Below, one piece after another: positions 1 to 6,057 of a stretch of 6,057 nucleotides of DNA (positions within the stretch are counted from its first letter, which is position 1; each line of letters starts with the position of its first letter). The translations under genes and the position numbers were made by a program. The notes under the pieces were generated by a model. It was not told the origin of the DNA, did no database searches, and saw nothing but the letters and a program-made list of their open reading frames with translations. The stretch spans positions 1 to 6,057 of the forward strand of contig JADFGB010000083.1 in the NCBI GenBank assembly GCA_022567875.1, read 5' to 3'. The stretch is from Bacteroidota bacterium (GTDB lineage: Bacteria > Bacteroidota > Ignavibacteria > Ignavibacteriales > Ignavibacteriaceae).

Positions 1-1
1 A

Positions 2-2368
2 TCTAAAAACGTAAAATATCTTAAAAGCGTAATAGCTACCAAGGAAATCAAAGATTTATCTCTCAAAGAAGATTCACTCACTATATCGTTGGGCATTGTT
101 TCATTAAAGATAAAACAACTGTTAATAATCCCTATTATTTACAACAATAAAGTTATTGGAATTCTGGAATTAGGCTCTGAATCAAATATCTCGGAAGAAC
201 TTTGGAATTATTTAACAAGTATTCAAAAACAGCTTGCAATAGGACTCACCAATGCGAATGCATTTTTACAATTAGAACAGATGGTTGAAGAATTAAGAAA
301 TTTAAATGAAGAGTTCCATAAACAAAATGTTCAAATAAAAGAGCAAAATAAATCTCTTAAAGAACTCCACGATCAATTAAAAGAGAAAGCAGATGAACTT
401 GAAATTCAAAAAGAGAAAGCGGAAGAAGCAACAAGATTAAAGTCACAATTTTTAGCAAGTATGTCACACGAACTTCGCACACCTATGAATGCTATTCTTG
501 GATTAACAGAATTAATTCTTGAAGAAGCCACAATTGTTGACAAAGATAAGGAAAGACTTCAAGTTGTTTTAAAAAGTGGTAAAAGACTAATGGTGTTGAT
601 TAATGATGTGTTAGATCTTTCAAAAATTGAAGCAGGGAAAATGGATGTTATTGTTGATAGCCTGATATTAAATGATCTAATAAATGAAGTTGAAGCAAAT
701 GTAAAGCCGTTGGTTAAAGATAAAAATATTTTATTCAAGATAAACAGAAAGACAAATACTAATATTATAATAAATACTGACGGTTATAAAGTAACACAAG
801 TGCTTATAAATTTAATTGGTAATGCAATCAAATTTACAAACGAAGGATTTGTAGAACTTGCAATTAATTTATTGCCAAATAATAAGTTGGAATTTAAAAT
901 AACTGATACAGGCATAGGTATATCGGACAAAGATATAAATATAATATTCGAAGAATTTAGACAGGCTGATGGTTCTACAACAAAAAGACACAGCGGCACG
1001 GGGTTAGGATTGGCAATAAGTAGTAAAATAGCAAAACTACTCAATGGAAATCTTCAAGTAGTAAGTGAGTTAAATAAAGGTTCAACATTTACATTCACCC
1101 TTAATGTAGAAGTTATAAAAATAGAAAAAGAAAATGAAGAACCTGATAAACAAGAAATAAAAACACAAGGAATAAAGAAAAACAAAGTGCTTGTTATTGA
1201 TGATGATACTGATACAAGATATACTATAGGTAGTTTTTTAGAAACAAAAAACTATGATGTTATTTTTTCCGAAGACGGAAATAATGGATTGGAAAAAGCA
1301 ATTGAACAACAACCATTTGCAATAATTTTAGATGTAATGATGCCTGATAAAAATGGGTGGCAGATTTTGAAAGAGTTAAAAAGCAACGATAAAACAAAAG
1401 AAATTCCTGTAATTATTTTTTCAATTCTTGAAGATAAACAGCTTGCTTTTGGTTTGGGTGCGTTTGATTATATAGTGAAGCCGATTTCCTCTAAAAAATT
1501 AAATTCTGTTTTTAAAAAATTTGAGATGACGGTTAATAAAAAAATTGAAACAATAGTAATTGTTGACGATGATGAAATTGAATTTGAAAGATTTATAAAA
1601 GAGTTTAAAAATGATAACATCAGGATAAATTATATAAAAGACAGCAGGATTGCTTTTAACCAAATAAAAGAATCGCAACCTGACTTAATAGTTCTAGATT
1701 TAATTATGCCAAATATTGATGGTATAACATTAGCTAAAAAATTAAAAACGCATAAATTAACTAAAGATATTCCTATAATTATAAGCACTGCAAAAGATTT
1801 AACAAAAGAAGAGAATGAACAATTAGAAAAAATAGTTGAGCAGGTTACTCTTAAATCTAATGAAAACCCATTGGATGTATTAACTAAAGTAAGAGAAAGA
1901 TTACTGCTTCAGGAAAAAGTACAAATTAAAACATCTGAAAATAATCATAATCTAAAAATTAAAAAATATACAAACCAAGAGAATCCTTTAATAATGATAG
2001 TTGATGACGATGCTGATACTTTATTTACAATAAATGAATTAATTGAATCGTGTAATTATCAGACAGTGTTAGCTAAAGATGGAATGGAATGTATAAAAAA
2101 ACTAAAAGAATTTACACCCGATTTAATTCTGCTTGATATTATGATGCCAAGAATGGATGGATTTCAAACATTGATAAAAATAAGAGAAGATAAAAAATGG
2201 GAAAAAACACCTGTATTTGCAGTAACTGCACGCGCTATGGAAGAAGACAGAAAGATCATTCTAAAACATGGTTTTAACGATTATATACCTAAACCTGTAG
2301 ATCCATTAATATTAACAAATAAAATAAATAAACTATTAAACAAATTTAAAAAGATAAAAAATGTATAA
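2..2368 (+). CDS. Hybrid sensor histidine kinase, GAF-HisKA-HATPase-REC-REC-REC (5' partial)
   Basis: Probable cytoplasmic ATP-dependent histidine autokinase that passes phosphate to its own receivers. The frame has no stop back to the left edge, so the gene begins outside the window; the TTG at 89 is an internal leucine codon. Residues here count from the codon at base 2 (788 visible). Residues 1-89 are the end of a GAF-type sensor domain (LLIIPIIYNNKVIGILELGS). About 91-148 is a charged coiled coil. HisKA follows, with H-box SHELRTP and phosphoacceptor H156. The HATPase has N-box N270/N274, DTGIG at 302-306 and GTGLG at 332-336. Receiver 1 has D444 and K493; receiver 2 has D566, with K618 not followed by Pro; receiver 3 has D712 and K764. 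All catalytic residues are present, so it should be active. This order matches a family of large hybrid kinases with upstream sensor/HAMP regions, so a membrane-anchored N-terminus may lie off-window. The ligand cannot be predicted. It overlaps the next gene by 8 bases. Confidence 0.93.
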   Translation, partial: SKNVKYLKSVIATKEIKDLSLKEDSLTISLGIVSLKIKQLLIIPIIYNNKVIGILELGSESNISEELWNYLTSIQKQLAIGLTNANAFLQLEQMVEELRNLNEEFHKQNVQIKEQNKSLKELHDQLKEKADELEIQKEKAEEATRLKSQFLASMSHELRTPMNAILGLTELILEEATIVDKDKERLQVVLKSGKRLMVLINDVLDLSKIEAGKMDVIVDSLILNDLINEVEANVKPLVKDKNILFKINRKTNTNIIINTDGYKVTQVLINLIGNAIKFTNEGFVELAINLLPNNKLEFKITDTGIGISDKDINIIFEEFRQADGSTTKRHSGTGLGLAISSKIAKLLNGNLQVVSELNKGSTFTFTLNVEVIKIEKENEEPDKQEIKTQGIKKNKVLVIDDDTDTRYTIGSFLETKNYDVIFSEDGNNGLEKAIEQQPFAIILDVMMPDKNGWQILKELKSNDKTKEIPVIIFSILEDKQLAFGLGAFDYIVKPISSKKLNSVFKKFEMTVNKKIETIVIVDDDEIEFERFIKEFKNDNIRINYIKDSRIAFNQIKESQPDLIVLDLIMPNIDGITLAKKLKTHKLTKDIPIIISTAKDLTKEENEQLEKIVEQVTLKSNENPLDVLTKVRERLLLQEKVQIKTSENNHNLKIKKYTNQENPLIMIVDDDADTLFTINELIESCNYQTVLAKDGMECIKKLKEFTPDLILLDIMMPRMDGFQTLIKIREDKKWEKTPVFAVTARAMEEDRKIILKHGFNDYIPKPVDPLILTNKINKLLNKFKKIKNV
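1181..2344 (+). repeat. Three tandem receiver (REC) domains in the hybrid kinase
   Basis: This is a protein-level tandem repeat within the kinase gene. The units lie at about 1181-1546, 1547-1909 and 1988-2344. Each has an N-terminal acidic cluster (VIDDD, IVDDD, IVDDD) and a phosphoacceptor Asp before a hydrophobic-Met-Pro turn (LDVMMP, LDLIMP, LDIMMP). Units 1 and 3 end with the classic KP turn (YIVKP, YIPKP). Unit 2 has LKSN there instead, a divergence typical of middle receivers in multi-REC hybrids. Unit 1 has Ser (FSILED) at the Thr/Ser switch position, while units 2 and 3 have Thr (STA, VTA). A lysine-rich linker of about 26 residues separates units 2 and 3. The units are diverged in DNA and are not a recent tandem duplication. 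Confidence 0.9.
2361..2368 (+). other. Start/stop overlap coupling kinase and REC-DHp genes
   Basis: The ATG of the small regulator (2361-2363) lies before the kinase stop TAA (2366-2368) in a different frame, so the two reading frames share 8 bases. The preceding 20 bases are nearly all A and T with no purine-rich GGA core. Initiation therefore probably depends on ribosomes finishing the kinase (termination-reinitiation) or on unstructured A-rich leader sequence. This supports one transcript and coordinated expression. Confidence 0.85.
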
Positions 2369-3032
2369 AATTTTAATAATTGATGATTTACGTGAAAATG
2401 TTTTTATGCTTCAAAACAGGCTTGAAAAAGTAAACTACAATATTATTTCAGCTTATAACGGAGAAACAGGTATTAAAAAAGCAAAAAAAGAGTTACCCGA
2501 TTTAATTTTACTTGATATAATGATGCCTGGAAAAAACGGTCTTGAGGTTTGTAAAGAATTATTAGAAGAGGAAATTACAAAGGATATTCCAATAATTATG
2601 GTAACAGCCAAAGTAGCAGCTGATGATATTAGAATAGGATTGGAAGCAGGAGCTTTTGATTATATAAAAAAACCGTTTAATAATATTGAACTTTTGGCAA
2701 GAGTTAGTACTGCTTTAAAATATTACGAAGCCCGTAAAGTAGCAATGGATTTAGAAAAGAAAAATGTATTTTCCGCAACAGTTGTTACGGCAAATCACAA
2801 AATAAGGCAACCTTTAACATTGCTGAATTTAACCTCGGCAGCTATAAGAAGGGAATTAGAAAAAGATGAAGTATCAAAGGAAATTATTTTAAAAAAAATA
2901 AACTTTTTAGAAATTGCTGTTAAGGAAATAAACGAAGTGTTAAAACAATTGCAAAATATTAAAAACCCGGTATTTTCAGAATATGCTAATGATATAAAAA
3001 TGATAGATGTGGATAGTGATAACAAACAATAG
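2361..3032 (+). CDS. Response regulator with a DHp-like C-terminal domain and no ATPase domain
   Basis: A 223-residue cytoplasmic protein without signal peptide or membrane segment. Residues 1-120 are a receiver resembling the first receiver of PleD: acidic pair D8/D9, phosphoacceptor D52 in LLDIMMP, T82 and K104 in YIKKPF, ending in LLARV. A short helix (about 121-138) leads to residues 139-200, which look like a HisKA/DHp helical hairpin with a histidine-box-like ANHKIRQPLTLL centred on H146. No HATPase follows; the protein ends after a polar tail. The acidic residue that normally follows the histidine is Lys147, so self-driven kinase activity is unlikely. It may be a phosphotransfer intermediate (Spo0B- or Hpt-like in role), a phosphate sink or a dimerising adaptor; these are inferences. 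ATG at 2361 is supported by the receiver beginning at residue 2. The 8-base overlap with the kinase suggests translational coupling and a shared job. The upstream bases are A-rich with no clear Shine-Dalgarno sequence. Confidence 0.9.
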   Translation: MYKILIIDDLRENVFMLQNRLEKVNYNIISAYNGETGIKKAKKELPDLILLDIMMPGKNGLEVCKELLEEEITKDIPIIMVTAKVAADDIRIGLEAGAFDYIKKPFNNIELLARVSTALKYYEARKVAMDLEKKNVFSATVVTANHKIRQPLTLLNLTSAAIRRELEKDEVSKEIILKKINFLEIAVKEINEVLKQLQNIKNPVFSEYANDIKMIDVDSDNKQ

Positions 3033-3035
3033 TTA
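3030..3035. other. Abutting stop codons of two convergent operons
   Basis: The plus-strand REC-DHp gene ends with TAG at 3030-3032, and the minus-strand hybrid kinase ends with TAA read from 3035 to 3033. There are no bases between them. No GC-rich hairpin followed by a T-run is visible at the junction on either strand. Each transcript therefore probably runs into the opposite gene before ending, giving complementary 3' ends. Confidence 0.9.
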
Positions 3036-4700
3036 AATTAATTCTTCAATAAGATTAAGCATTACATTAAATTCATATGGCTTTGTCAATATTTTTGTAA
3101 CGCCCTTTTTTTTCCAATTTAAATTTTCTTCAAACGCAAGACTACCCGAAGACAAAACAATAGGCATTTTAAAATTAAGTTTTCGTATTTCTTCTGTGCA
3201 GGTAAGGCCATCCATATCGGGCATACTGTAGTCAATTATTATCATATCAACAACCATTTCTTCTTTTAAAACTCTAAGGACTTCTAGACCGCTGTCAACC
3301 ATTATTACACTGTAACCTACAGGTTCCAATAGATCAGAGAGAAGTTCTTTTAGCATTGGTTCATCATCAGCTAAAAGAATAATTTTTTCCGATACAATTT
3401 TTTTATTTGTTTTAGTTGGTTCATAAGCAGGAAGAAAAACATCAAATGTAGTGCTCATATCTTTCTTGCTCGAAACCAGTATTTCACCTTTTAAAGCCTT
3501 TACTATTCCATAAGAGACATAAAGCCCTAAACCGGAACCGGCATCTTTTTCTTTTGTTGAATAATATGGATCGAATATTTTTAAAAGATTTTCTTCGTCA
3601 ATTCCTTGACCGGAATCTTTAACTGTTATCCAAACATAGTTACCCATATTTAAAAGAGGATGGTTATGCCTGTTCTTTCTACCCACATTAAGTTTTTTTG
3701 CTATAATACTAATGGTGCCTTTATTATCTATTGCCTCTTTTGCGTTTACACATAAATTTAAAAGAACCTGATATAATTCAACCGAATTTCCTAGAACATC
3801 AGGCAAATTTTCTGCAATATTTGTTATGATATCTATACCTTTAGGGAAAGTACTTGATATAACTTTTATTAAGTCTCCTAATAAAGATGTTGGTTTTATA
3901 ATTTCTTTTCTTTTTGCTGTTGGCTTTCCGTATGATAAAAGCCCCTTTGTTAGATCTCTTGCTCTAATGGAACACTGTTCAATATTATCTACCAACTTTG
4001 TAAACTTGGGTTCATTGGGCAATCTCTTTTTTAATAGGTCAACACTACCAAAAATACCTGATAACAGGTTATTAAAATCGTGAGCCATACCGCTGCTAAG
4101 CTTTCCTATAGTTTCTAATTTTTGAGCTTGCAGTAATTTTTTTTCAAGAGTAATATTAAGCTTTTTAGTATTTATACTACTTACTCCAAAAGCGAACAAT
4201 GAAGCAAATTGTGTTGTTGTAGCAACATCAAACTTAGAGAACTTACCCTTCTTTTTACCGATAATTAGAGTTGCAAAGAGTTTATCGTTACTCAAACAAG
4301 GTGTTATTAATATTGTAGAACTTTGAAATATACTATTTAAAGTGTTACCGATATTATTTTGTTTATTGGTACCAATTAATGGTTTGGAGTGATTAGCAAG
4401 CCATTTATTAATAAAAGATAAATTAGCATTAATTTCTTTTTTAAAATCATTTATATGTTCTAAATTATTATTTGGGTCATATTTTGTAAAACTTAGTTTA
4501 TTATCTTCATAATTATGATAAATAACACCGAACAAACCATCACAGTTTTTAACGGCTCTTATTAAAATTTCTTCGGCAATTACCTGGATGGAATTTTCTT
4601 TAACTAATAGGGTTAAAATATTTTGAAGTTCTTCCTGGAAATGAATGTTTTGTTTTAAAATATCATTTTCATTTTCCAGACTGTCAACATTATTAAGCAT
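3033..4700 (-). CDS. Hybrid sensor histidine kinase, GAF-HisKA(NtrB-type)-HATPase-REC
   Basis: A complete 555-residue, apparently soluble kinase with no transmembrane segments. Residues 5-30 are a short coiled coil, and about 30-178 form a GAF-like sensor domain whose ligand is unknown. A helix at 180-200 leads to HisKA with GMAHDFNNLL and phosphoacceptor H207, the HxFNN box of the NtrB-like kinase class. The HATPase shows N315 and N319 in NLCVNAKEA, DSGQG at 362-366 and GSGLGL at 388-393, so ATP binding looks intact. Residues 438-555 are a receiver with D445/D446, phosphoacceptor D490 (IIIDYSMP), S517/S518 and K540 in LTKPY. The start is ATG at 4700, nine bases after the stop of the NtrC-family regulator; no earlier in-frame start fits better. 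The arrangement makes it the likely partner of that regulator. Its own receiver may work as an intramolecular brake or a competing phosphate sink, or as a relay module needing a separate Hpt; the sequence does not decide. The gene end abuts the convergent gene. Confidence 0.94.
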   Translation of the reverse strand: MLNNVDSLENENDILKQNIHFQEELQNILTLLVKENSIQVIAEEILIRAVKNCDGLFGVIYHNYEDNKLSFTKYDPNNNLEHINDFKKEINANLSFINKWLANHSKPLIGTNKQNNIGNTLNSIFQSSTILITPCLSNDKLFATLIIGKKKGKFSKFDVATTTQFASLFAFGVSSINTKKLNITLEKKLLQAQKLETIGKLSSGMAHDFNNLLSGIFGSVDLLKKRLPNEPKFTKLVDNIEQCSIRARDLTKGLLSYGKPTAKRKEIIKPTSLLGDLIKVISSTFPKGIDIITNIAENLPDVLGNSVELYQVLLNLCVNAKEAIDNKGTISIIAKKLNVGRKNRHNHPLLNMGNYVWITVKDSGQGIDEENLLKIFDPYYSTKEKDAGSGLGLYVSYGIVKALKGEILVSSKKDMSTTFDVFLPAYEPTKTNKKIVSEKIILLADDEPMLKELLSDLLEPVGYSVIMVDSGLEVLRVLKEEMVVDMIIIDYSMPDMDGLTCTEEIRKLNFKMPIVLSSGSLAFEENLNWKKKGVTKILTKPYEFNVMLNLIEELI

Positions 4701-4709
4701 TGAATTATA
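4701..4709 (-). other. Nine-base spacer between regulator and kinase genes
   Basis: This is the only non-coding stretch in the window. Read on the minus strand, the 20 bases before the kinase ATG contain no G at all (CACAACAATAATATAATTCA), so there is no Shine-Dalgarno sequence. There is no room for a promoter or terminator, so the two genes are almost certainly cotranscribed, with the kinase translated downstream of the regulator. Such leaderless-looking A/T-rich initiation regions are common in Bacteroidota. Confidence 0.75.
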
Positions 4710-6056
4710 TTATTGTTGTGTTAAAGAGTATTTTTTAATTTTAGAATATAATGTTTTGATGCTTATACCAAGTTTGTACGAAGTTTTAGCTCTATCCCAG
4801 CCGAAAAAATCTAATGCTTTTACAAGATGAATTTTTTCTACCTCATTCATAGGTAAAATATCTGTCAAATCATCTCCAATATTTGAGCCTTGGATTTTTT
4901 TATTATTAGTTGGTAAACTTAAATCTTCAGGTTGTATAATATCATCAGAAGAAAAAATTATAGCTCTTTCTATTATATGATCTAATTCTCTAACATTGCC
5001 GGGAAAATCGTAATTGATTAAAAGATCTTCGGTACTTGGTGAAAGACGTTTTGGTGATCTTACAGGAGATTTAATTTCCAAAAAATGATTTGCAAGTAAA
5101 AGTATGTCTTCCTTTCTTTCACGTAAAGGCGGTAATGTTAAGGTTATCACATTTAACCTAAAAAGAAGATCTCTTCTAAAGTTGTTGTTTTCTATTTCTT
5201 CAAGAAGTTTTTTATTAGTTGCTCCTATAACCCTAACATCGGATGATAAATTTGAGACGCTACCGATTCTTCTATACTCACCGTTTTCAAGAAAACGTAA
5301 AAGTTTTGGCTGAAGAGTAATGCTCATTTCACCAATTTCATCTAAAAATAAAGTTCCTCCATCTGCTATTTCAACCAAGCCCTGTTTGCTTGTTTTTGCA
5401 TCTGTAAAAGCTCCTCTTTCGTGACCGAAAAGTTCACTCTCAATTAATTGATCGGGAAGCGATGCACAATTTATAATAACAAACGGCTTGTCGCATCTTG
5501 GCGAATTTCTGTGGACATATTCAGCAAGCAATTCTTTTCCTGTACCCGTCTCGCCTTCTATTAAAACATTAGATTCTGATTTAGCAGATTTGTTGGCAAG
5601 CATAATTACTTTTAGAATTTCTTTGCTTGTCCCGATCATGTCACTTTGAATATTTTTGTTGATTTGTTTATCTAATATTGTTGTTTTAACAAGAAGGTTT
5701 TTGTTCTCAATGGCGCGGTTGATAGTTAAAATGAGAGTGTCAAAATTATAGGGCTTTGATATATAATAAAATGCCCCCATCTTTGTTAATTTTAAAGCAT
5801 TATCTATATCAGATTCTGCTGTTAAAATAATAACCTGTAAAGAAGGGCTATGCCCGGATACAAATTTTAGCACATCTTCACCAGATACCTCTTTCATTTT
5901 AAGGTCTAAAAGAAGCACGTCATAATTTTTGCTTTTAACGGCTTCAATTGCATCTTTACCGTCATAAACGGTCTGAACAGCAAACCCTTCTTCTAGAAGC
6001 TGTTCTTTAAGAAGATAACATAAAGTTTCGTCGTCATCACATACAAGTATGTTGCT
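4710..6056 (-). CDS. Sigma-54-dependent response regulator, NtrC family (5' partial)
   Basis: A cytoplasmic DNA-binding transcription activator whose phosphorylation should trigger assembly of the AAA+ ring that remodels sigma-54 RNA polymerase. The frame runs open to the right edge; the GTG at 5918 is an internal valine inside the receiver. Counting from the codon at 6056, 448 residues are visible, close to the full length of the family, so only a few N-terminal codons are missing. The receiver starts SNILVCDDDE and has phosphoacceptor D51, T79 and K101. The AAA+ domain (about 139-365) has Walker A GETGTGKE with K174, a GAFTDA loop at 215-220 in place of the usual GAFTGA, Walker B FLDEIGEM with D239/E240, the arginine region FRRDLLFRL and sensor II FPGNVREL. 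A Fis-type helix-turn-helix occupies about 405-444 (GISIKTLYSKIKKY). The hybrid kinase nine bases downstream is the expected phosphodonor. Target promoters are not visible in the window. Confidence 0.95.
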   Translation of the reverse strand, partial: SNILVCDDDETLCYLLKEQLLEEGFAVQTVYDGKDAIEAVKSKNYDVLLLDLKMKEVSGEDVLKFVSGHSPSLQVIILTAESDIDNALKLTKMGAFYYISKPYNFDTLILTINRAIENKNLLVKTTILDKQINKNIQSDMIGTSKEILKVIMLANKSAKSESNVLIEGETGTGKELLAEYVHRNSPRCDKPFVIINCASLPDQLIESELFGHERGAFTDAKTSKQGLVEIADGGTLFLDEIGEMSITLQPKLLRFLENGEYRRIGSVSNLSSDVRVIGATNKKLLEEIENNNFRRDLLFRLNVITLTLPPLRERKEDILLLANHFLEIKSPVRSPKRLSPSTEDLLINYDFPGNVRELDHIIERAIIFSSDDIIQPEDLSLPTNNKKIQGSNIGDDLTDILPMNEVEKIHLVKALDFFGWDRAKTSYKLGISIKTLYSKIKKYSLTQQ

Positions 6057-6057
6057 T

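Noticed and set aside
784..1044. Minus-strand open frame of 86 codons opposite the kinase ATPase domain
   Set aside because: It lies wholly antisense to a clearly conserved HATPase and its translation shows no recognisable domain.
2954..2985. Six-base inverted repeat AAAATA/TATTTT around a loop of about 12 bases near the end of the REC-DHp gene
   Set aside because: The stem is all A-T, short and inside coding sequence; expected by chance in DNA this AT-rich.
2795..3025. Minus-strand open frame of 76 codons opposite the DHp-like domain
   Set aside because: Low-complexity translation rich in Ser, Phe and Ile, as expected of an antisense shadow in AT-rich coding DNA; no start signal.
3101..3113. 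CGCCC followed by eight T on the plus strand, resembling a terminator tail for the plus-strand operon
   Set aside because: No upstream stem pairs with it beyond three bases (GGC/GCC), and the bases encode the Lys-Lys-Lys-Gly stretch of the minus-strand kinase receiver.
3826..4083. Plus-strand open frame of 85 codons opposite the hybrid kinase HisKA region
   Set aside because: Antisense shadow of conserved kinase sequence, with no domain and no start signal.
4645..4830. Plus-strand open frame of 61 codons spanning the junction of the minus-strand regulator and kinase
   Set aside because: Its Phe/Leu/Cys-rich start could suggest a small membrane protein, but nearly all of it is antisense to the kinase N-terminus and the regulator's helix-turn-helix, with no ribosome-binding site.
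5104..5313. Plus-strand open frame of 69 codons opposite the AAA+ domain
   Set aside because: Antisense to a highly conserved AAA+ segment; no independent coding evidence.

Overview
This AT-rich window (near 30% GC by eye) is almost wholly coding and carries only signal-transduction genes: two convergent two-component loci that meet tail to tail. The A/T-rich composition, the lack of Shine-Dalgarno-like sequence before the two internal start codons, and multi-receiver hybrid kinases beside an NtrC-type regulator suggest a member of Bacteroidota or a related group such as Ignavibacteria. This assignment is an inference from style; there is no marker gene in the window.

Plus strand (1-3032): a large hybrid histidine kinase enters from the left edge and is already inside its GAF domain. 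It continues through a long coiled coil, an intact HisKA and HATPase core, and three tandem receiver domains. Its last 8 bases overlap the start of a 223-residue protein made of a PleD-like receiver plus a dimerisation/phosphotransfer-like helical hairpin, with no ATPase domain.

Minus strand (6057-3033, read right to left): a sigma-54-dependent, NtrC-family response regulator enters from the right edge, missing probably only its first few codons. After a 9-base gap comes a GAF-HisKA-HATPase-receiver hybrid kinase whose histidine box is of the NtrB type (HDFNN), so the pair looks like a matched kinase/regulator operon. The stop codons of the two operons touch at 3032/3033.

Together the four proteins hold six receiver domains, two complete kinase cores and one catalytically bare DHp-like module, but only one DNA-binding output, the NtrC-type activator. 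A plausible reading is a branched phosphorelay controlling sigma-54 promoters, in which the small receiver-DHp protein acts as phosphotransfer intermediate, phosphate sink or dimerising adaptor. Cross-talk between the two strands is hypothesis, not shown by the sequence. No tRNA, rRNA, CRISPR array, insertion sequence or convincing terminator was seen, and no non-coding stretch exceeds 9 bases.
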